Positions 57,431 to 64,000 of a stretch of DNA of 64,000 bases are shown piece by piece. Position numbers and translations under genes: made by a program. The notes beneath the pieces are model-generated. The model was not told the origin of the DNA. It did no database searches and was given only the letters and a program-made list of their open reading frames with translations. Position 1 is the first letter of the stretch, and each line of letters begins with the position of its first letter. This stretch comes from Oxytricha trifallax (lineage: Eukaryota > Ciliophora > Spirotrichea > Sporadotrichida > Oxytrichidae), in NCBI GenBank assembly GCA_000711775.1, contig ARYC01000530.1, forward strand, positions 1 through 64,000, in the 5' to 3' direction.

Positions 57431-59129
57431 TTTATAATTTTTTTATTAAATTAATGGTAATATTTTATTCAGTGATAAGTTATTTAATAATTTGAAAGAT
57501 TTGGGCAGAACCTTTTTGAAGTGGTATATGCAATATTAATATCAAGTGTTCTTTATTATTCAATTTTTACTAGTGGAACAATATATATATATATATAAAT
57601 AACTTGAAATTGTATGCTCCTCATTTGCTTTATACGATGCAGGTAAAGATTTTTACAATAATGATAATTACTAACTTACTCTCTATTGTATTTGTTTCAA
57701 TTTATTTATAACCAGGCTTAACTACTCTTCAGAAGCAATATCCAGGAGATTGATAGGCTTAAGTTTGATTTTGGACTATAAAATATCGAAGAATTAATTT
57801 AAAAAGTAAGGTACAATGAGTTTTAATATGTACAAAATATCCTCAACAATATTTTCATGAGTATAATTAATTATTGTTATGAAAATATAAATTTATATTA
57901 AATATAAAATCTATTTGCTAACAAACTTTATTTTATACTAAATGTGAAAATACTTGTAAACACTATAATATTATAGTAAAAAGCTTAAAACTTGAGAATC
58001 AAAAGTATCCTCACACACACTACTTTGAGAATGTCCTTTGACTTTGATTACTATAATACCTTTGAATTAATGAGAAAAATAATTCTATATTCAGCACTAA
58101 TTTAAATAATTTAATAATTTAAAATCACATTTAAAACGTTATAATCAAATAATAATATATTCTAAATTATATTTCTTTATTATTTTTCTAATTCTATTAT
58201 CGTATAATTAGCAAATCTTTTATAATTAAAAGTCAATTATTTGGCCTTATAATTAAATTAAGATGGTTTTAAACATGTACAAAATTATTTTCAATTAAAT
58301 TATGACTATATAACTATCTATAAAATAAATCAATATAAGAATTGTCTATAAAAATGAAAGTATAATGAACTGTAGAATCAATAATTAAAGATCTTCGATA
58401 TTCATTATGTTTATATAATAATTATAATAAATAATTTGTCTACATTTTATTATGGCTTGCAAAAATTTGTAAGGAAAACTTATATTTCTTTTTCCCTGTC
58501 CTTATTCTTCAAAATGAGTTTAGATAAAAATAATAATTTCAATAAAATAAAAAAATTATACTATTTTAAATCAGCAAAATAATTTCATAAAAATGCAACA
58601 TTTGATTCGAATGCAGTGAATTTCATTTATAATTAATAACACTATTGTATTTCGAAGGGAAGTTAAAAAATATAAATGAAACTGATCAATTTCAAAGTTC
58701 TTTAATAATTATTATTCCAAAAAAAAATCTAAAACATATTTCTTGGAGCAAATGAATTAACCATTTATTTATAAATGGTCGATTACTAACTTTAATCTTT
58801 TCTGTTTGTAAGCCTCAATTCTAGAAATCCCTAAAAATTTAAAATAATATAATATAGATAAAATAGATGAAAAAATATGCAAGTTTATATAAGTTTAAAA
58901 ATTAGAAAAATTTCTCAATAATTTTAACTGTAATGTTTTTAATATTTTGTAATTAAAGACATAAATAAAAATATTAAGTTTATTGAAAATTAATCATTTC
59001 TTCTGTGGAATTACATTCTTATTGATAAATTTCAACTCAGAAAAGTCTACAAAGACATGATAAGATAAATGTCTAAAGAATGATTAAAGCTTTTCTTGAT
59101 TAATTTACCCAGATAGCAACCAACCACAT
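57431..59129. other. AT-rich stretch, nothing firm
   Basis: RT-like text may extend to about 57560 on the minus strand. A (TA)n run lies near 57580-57597. Beyond that, no supportable gene or repeat. Confidence 0.4.
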
Positions 59130-59179
59130 CATTTAAAATGTTTAAATTTTAACATGGAAATATAGGGGCTAGGGCTGCC

Positions 59180-59599
59180 TCAAGAGCTGAAGTGATGCAA
59201 TAAGACATAGAGCAGCGTTTAATTTCTAAATTTCATGACATTAATTGGTAAAGAACAAGACTGTTTGTTTAATAGATTTTTTCTCGATCTATATATAATG
59301 ATTTTGGAATTAAGCAAATCCACCAAATTTTAGATCCTGAATAATCCTGTGATACCGGAATACTAGATATGTATGTTGGGGGTCTTTTTGTCCATTTTCA
59401 CTTTTACAAAATTTGTCCTTGGCAGAACCCTTCCTTCCACACCAACATGCTGCAGTATTAAAATCATTCTTCCTAAAAATACCCGAAAATAATGATTCTG
59501 GTCATTTAGACCTCGCTGAGCATGAATATCAAATCTGAATCGATTTATCGTATATCTGCGTGATCGTATAATTAACTATGTAAAACTTGTGGCTTCCAT
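59180..59599 (-). CDS. unrecognised 139-residue protein with a second copy at 34.5 kb
   Basis: A clean ATG (59597-59599) to TGA (59180) frame of 140 codons. It begins MEATSFTQLIIRSRRYTINR and continues FDIHAQRGLNDQNHYFRVFL, GRVLPRTNFVKVKMDKKTP and QNLVDLLNSKIIIYRSRKNL. It is basic, with several hydrophobic stretches. The region around GLNDQNHY is conserved in the fragment at 34440-34583. Conservation of the same frame with conservative changes supports it as coding. No known family. A competing minus-strand phase (NDFNTAACWCGRKGSAKDKF) is also open for about 110 codons. Confidence 0.55.
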
Positions 59600-59675
59600 A
59601 GTAATTATTTTTTAAAAAGTGTAAATAAAATTATTGGTTAAGTTAATTTCTCCTAGTAAATAATAAATAGCTTGA

Positions 59676-60146
59676 ATCTTTGTAATCTCCAGTACAATTT
59701 TTAATTCCAGTTAGTTTGTCTTCGAATACCTAAATTTGATTTATTTTTAAACCGCTCAAAGTTATAAGCAAAATAAGCAATTTTTGGCTTATTCCTTAAA
59801 TAACCCTTAAACTTTCATTTTTGGGTTTCTGAGGGTCTCAAAAGATGGTCACGGAAATTTATTAGGTGACATATCTACTAGGATTTAATCACAATAATTA
59901 TATAAGAGGAAGAAGTAACCTATTCTTGAAGACAAAAAAGTGCTGGAGAGCTATGAGAATTCATATAAAATTTACAAGTATGGGTCAAAGCTCTCTGGCT
60001 TAATTACCACTCTTGTAACAAGAATTGCTCATAATAATTTATCATTTCCTATGACTAAGTAAATAAAGTTAATTATTGCGCCATTTTGCCATGCATACTA
60101 AATTAATAAAAAAAATAAACTGTTTATTACTCAAAAATTCTAGTGA
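59676..60146 (+). CDS. unrecognised open frame of 156 codons
   Basis: Open between TGAs on the plus strand: IFVISSTIFNSSQFVFEYLN, FLRVSKDGHGNLLGDISTRI, QPILEDKKVLESYENSYKIY and KYGSKLSGLITTLVTRIAHN. There is no ATG near its start, so it may be an internal segment. An antisense frame over 59800-60010 is also open, so strand is not certain. Confidence 0.4.
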
Positions 60147-60874
60147 GGAAATAATTAACAACAAAAGATTTTTTAAGAGATGGAGCTTGTCCATACTATA
60201 ACTTTATTGATAACGAATAAAAAAGAAAAGAATGGGGATAAAAATTGAATAGAATATAAGCCAGAACAATTTTTACATTACCAATGTTTTCGATGAGTTA
60301 GATAGTAAAAGTCTTGTTAAAAAATAATATCTTATCCATTAATATATAATATCTTTGAATCTTAGCAGTTATTTAAAATTTGGTTTCATAAACATCAAAT
60401 ACATAACAGTTATGAATCGATTGATTAAATATGCATTAAACTATCTCTATTCTCTTAATTTAAAAATAAATTATATATCATTGCAACATTTGTGACTAAC
60501 ATTTCAAATATTAGTCATTCACACTTTAGTTTTATTTAACACTCTTAGTTTCATTTGATTATATTATTCTCAAATTTGAAGCTAGGTACTTCATTACAAT
60601 TTAAATTCAATTATTACTTATTTAAGATTATTTAGTTATTATTTCAAAAAGTCACCTAATTTTATTTAAAATTAGGATATTATCTATAGTAATTTTTACT
60701 CCTATCAGTTTATTTTCCATACTTTTTTGCAATCAATTTTACTTTACAGCAATTTTTTAAAAATTAAAATATTAAGTTTACTTTTATTTAAGAAAAGAAA
60801 AGGGTAAAATTTACATATTATACTATTACTTAAATAAACAACTTAATTTGAATAATATAAAGGGAAATTTTAAT
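60147..60874. other. AT-rich stretch, nothing recognised
   Basis: No supportable gene or repeat was seen. Confidence 0.4.
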
Positions 60875-61360
60875 TCATAAAATCATTTATTTAAATATAG
60901 TATAAGTGTCTTATTAATCACTACAGTTTGTTTCAGTTAAACTTTTTCTAGTCTCCTTGCTTTACTCAAGAATCTAGTTCTAGTGGTTCGTCATGAAGTC
61001 AGGAAGCAAAAAATCTATCTGTGATCAGGCCAAAGTCTATCTGGAATTTTGGGGTGCCAAAAAGTGACTTTTAAACCTAAATTTGTGGATAAAATCATCT
61101 TTAAAAGGGTACAAAGAACAATGTTCTGGATCTGTTTAAAATTATTCTGATTTCATTTGGATTTTTAGAAACATCTTGAAGATTATCGTTGGAGTATTAT
61201 GAGCAAGAGTCGCTTCTTGAGGGTTTTGAAAACTTTAGTCTGCCTCAACCGTTGTGAATGTATTTTTTATATTAAGGAAAGTCTAATTCTATAAGCTTAT
61301 AATTTATAGTTGTATTTGATCTCTTTATTTTTGTGAATTTCTTTAATTAACAATAATCAT
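60875..61360 (-). CDS. unrecognised soluble protein frame, one in-frame TGA
   Basis: ATG at 61358-61360 (MIIVNQRNSQKQRDQIQLQI) runs 111 codons to TGA 61025; the same phase then stays open to TGA 60875. The sequence reads FTTVEADQSFQNPQEATLAH, NTPTIIFKMFLKIQMKSEQF, DPEHCSLYPFKDDFIHKFRF, then after the TGA SQIDFLLPDFMTNHQNQILE. Gln codons TAA/TAG occur throughout. No family recognised. It may be a 161-residue protein with one mutated codon, or the 111-residue form. Confidence 0.45.
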
Positions 61361-62964
61361 ATCAGATTAATTAAAAAATAAATTTTCAGTTGCTTATTAA
61401 GTATCGTAAAATCCATAATTTTATCTATTTAATACTATTTGTCTACGTATATTAATGTGGTAGCTTTTATTTAAAAAATCAAATTTTAACACAGCAGAGT
61501 AAATTAATAATGATAATAAAAACAATCGTTATGGTTTCAAAAAGCATTGTTAGGTAGCAAATTTAATTTGATTTTAAACCACTATTAATTTTGGATATTA
61601 TCATTATTTACTTTAATATTTAACTATTATTAAATGTATTAAAACTTGAATATTTATTTTACACTATTTTTCAAAATAAATTTATAAATTGATATAAGTT
61701 ATAACGTCCTAATTTGTAGTGGATAGATTTTATTTAATTATAAGTTGAATATTATGATTGTTTACAAGAATATCTTTTCTAAATTATGGCTTTGTAAATA
61801 TTATATATTTATAAGATTAAATTTTTTATTTTATTTGATATCATTTAGATTTTAATCCTTAATTTTTTTTCTTCAATTTATTTCCGTATTTATCTGACAG
61901 TTTTGCTAATTATTTTTTTGTTAATCAATGGTAAAAATATTAGTATATTTAAGTATTTTTTGTATAAAATGATGTCTATTAAGATTAAATTTTATAAAAT
62001 AAGTCTTTTTAGTTGATTATATCTAGACATTATTAAGCTTTATTGAAAAATATTATAATTAAAAGAATATTAGTCACTTTATCTTATCTATAAAAAAAGA
62101 GAGACGATATTTTACTTTGACTTTGATAAATTAAAGATAATTATTATAATGATTCATGATTATTCAAGCATATAATTTATAAAATACATTCAATTTATTT
62201 AGATATTTGCTTATTTTAAAGATTGCTTTTCATTTTTATCTCATATTTCTGCATTTAAGAGCATTTATTATTTGAATTAATCTTGAATGGTAAGTTCACA
62301 ATTATCATTAAACGATAAATTGAAAATATAAATGTTACTATTAGTAATATATTTATAAAAATTATAATTGCTTACAGATGAATCTTCATTTTTGCCATAA
62401 TAATAAAGATTCTATCAAGTAATTAGAAATTTTTGATTTCTTTAATTCTATTTATAATTAAAGCTTAATATAAAAAAAAGAACTTAATAATAAAATGAGT
62501 TAATAATGTTGGACATTCAGATAATTAATTTTATGAGAATGTTATAGCAAGAAGATTATTTAAAATAAATATTGCAAAAATAAGATGAAACAAGGAATTT
62601 TAATAATATAATTTTAATAAATTCAAATTAATTAAATAATTATAAGTTATCTTAACTGCTAGTAAATACAATAGGCATTAATCATTTCTAAATATAGATT
62701 TTTAAATTAAATTTATTAATAATTATTATAAATTAGAGATCTAGTGGTCGAGTGGTCTGGTAGAGATTTTGGTGGTCTACCGTAATTATACATTGTTTGT
62801 TTATTATTATTCAGATATGTGAAGATCAATACTGCGTTGCATCACTAGTAATTTCTCCGGCTTTGTCTCTGACCACGGCCTGGTATTATCAAACAAATTT
62901 ATTCTTCTCTTTTTAATCAACCTAAAATCTTGAGCTCAGGGAAAATGTGCTACCATCGGTGCAG
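61361..62964. other. AT-rich stretch; a tRNA-like box A only
   Basis: Near 62738-62765, TGGTCGAGTGGTCTGG resembles the D-arm of Leu/Ser tRNAs, but no T-arm or acceptor stem was found. Otherwise nothing supportable. Confidence 0.4.
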
Positions 62965-63998
62965 TCAAAGGGAATTCCTCTTTCCCGCTTTATGCCAGTA
63001 TCTCGGATTAGTAGAGAAAGCATCTCGACTAAAAGCAATAGAATCTTGAGGGTCCATATCGCCAAAGGGAAGAGATTTAGATGTAATAATGTGTTAACTG
63101 TGAAAAATCCAGTGTTTTTTATTTCTCACCGAATTATATTTTCTCTTTAGCCATCTCTTAACCCTCCATCAACCCTTTCTTTTTAGCTATCCCAGATTAT
63201 CCAAACGTTTTCATAAGATTTATCTCAATTACTATAAGAATTTGTTGCTTGTAGGAATTGCCTTATTTGAAAGAGAATTTTACTTCAATATTGTTCATAC
63301 GAACAATATCTCCTTCAGAATGCTTGTGATAGATATCTTTTCAGAATAGGTTAGCCCGAATATCCCTACTCTTTTAGCTCTAGATAAGGACCTCATGCAG
63401 AGCATAAAAATGTTAATGTAACTAATTGCTTTTGATTCTGCATATTTGGGTGTAATTGGGTCATCGCCATTTATCTTAATTCTGCAATACAGTTTTGGAA
63501 AATTTTAATAATTGGTACCCTCTTTTTAATTGCAGCACTGGAAATATAGATAACTTAATATGAATAGTAAATTGAGCTGCATTTTGTAAGGTTTATAACT
63601 AGGATAAATTATCCGATTTCTTTATAATGCAATCATCTTTCGACTGTGCTCCATTAAAAGCCTTAAAATCAAATTAGTCGTTTGTAACATCGACAGCAAC
63701 TCTTAAACCGCACTCCTGCATTCGCAAATTTTTCTTCCCCTTAGGATTCTGTTTTGCGATGAACTTTTGTTATGTTGACATGACCCGTATTTAAGCTTTA
63801 CTTCATCAACTGATTATGCTAACTGATAGAATGTCTATTATCCAAGAAGCTTGACGGTTATTACAACTGTGCTATAAACCCCGTGCTTTTGCTCCTTTTT
63901 CCCAGTAAAAGCATTATTTTTTAGCTCCTGTAGAATCTGTCTTAAAAAGAATACAGAGGTAGTACATAATATTGGGAAGATCAGTGTGAACCTTCGTG
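62965..63998 (-). pseudogene. unrecognised gene, partial at the right window edge
   Basis: On the minus strand one phase is open from the window edge to TGA 63295, about 234 codons: RQILQELKNNAFTGKKEQKH, GVYSTVVITVKLLGQQTFYQ, LAQSVDEVKLKYGSCQHN and later NGDDPITPKYAESKAISYIN, SRAKRVGIFGLTYSEKISI. A second phase around 63600-63760 is also protein-like (GLRVAVDVTNDQFDFKAFNG). Downstream, after shifts, WRVKRWLKRKYNSVRNKKHW and DMDPQDSIAFSRDAFSTNPR run to TGA 62965. No domain recognised. Together it looks like the 3' two thirds of a decayed gene. Confidence 0.45.
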
Positions 63999-64000
63999 TG

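Noticed and set aside
62738-62790. Possible tRNA-Leu/Ser
   Set aside because: Only a D-arm-like segment is present; no T-arm, anticodon stem or acceptor pairing.
62947-63150. Plus-strand ORF (MLPSVQSKGIPLSRF; near GTG/ATG-less start)
   Set aside because: Antisense to the better minus-strand frame ending at 62965 (DMDPQDSIAFSRDAFSTNPR).
1-64000. CRISPR arrays, bacterial operons, ribosome binding sites
   Set aside because: No spaced repeat array was seen, and codon reassignment and element types point to a ciliate nucleus.

Overview
The window looks like germline (micronuclear) DNA of a spirotrich ciliate of the Oxytricha/Stylonychia type. It is very AT-rich. Its recognisable genes read through TAA and TAG as glutamine and end at TGA. 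It carries telomere-bearing elements (TBEs), whose ends contain the C4A4 telomere repeat of these ciliates. Almost no long frame exists under the standard code, so all coding calls here use the ciliate code (TAA/TAG = Gln, TGA = stop). Most genes are frameshifted, interrupted by TGA or incomplete. That fits germline-limited relics, or macronuclear segments separated by internally eliminated DNA; sequence alone cannot separate the two.

Layout. 1-2647: two TBE right ends, one inserted in the other. 3733-10432: a run of frames of a type unexpected in a eukaryote, including a phage tail-collar domain and threonine/asparagine-rich tail-fibre-like stretches. 10993-13510: unrecognised frames, a kinase-like scrap and a 0.8 kb palindrome. 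15171-21758: four copies of a palindromic TA-flanked MITE family, one inside a gene, plus the first copy of a divergent two-gene module (a YHYH-like gene and an unrecognised partner). 23559-26409: a decayed kinase and an unrecognised gene. 28837-33989: three large inverted-repeat structures, the second copy of the two-gene module, and two apparently captured coding segments. 34440-45170: sparse, with a 3' LINE fragment, an intact 173-codon frame and the C-terminal part of a Der/EngA-type GTPase. 47310-48770: a 1.46 kb palindrome whose outer arms are C-rich. 49030-57430: two convergent LINE copies, one interrupted by a nearly complete 4.07 kb TBE. 59180-63998: several moderate frames, one with a second copy at 34.5 kb.

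How it fits together: much of the recognisable content is mobile or derived from mobile DNA. The TBE brings its DDE transposase, a second protein and a zinc-finger/kinase protein. The LINE brings a reverse transcriptase and a downstream protein resembling Ulp1/C48 cysteine proteases. The non-autonomous elements use TA target sites, as expected for Tc1/mariner-type transposition. Joining one copy of the target site across the TBE (ATT) restores an open LINE frame, and doing so across one MITE (TA) keeps a host frame open. Coding strand and frame for genes without a recognised domain are judged only from open length and repeat comparison, and are marked accordingly.
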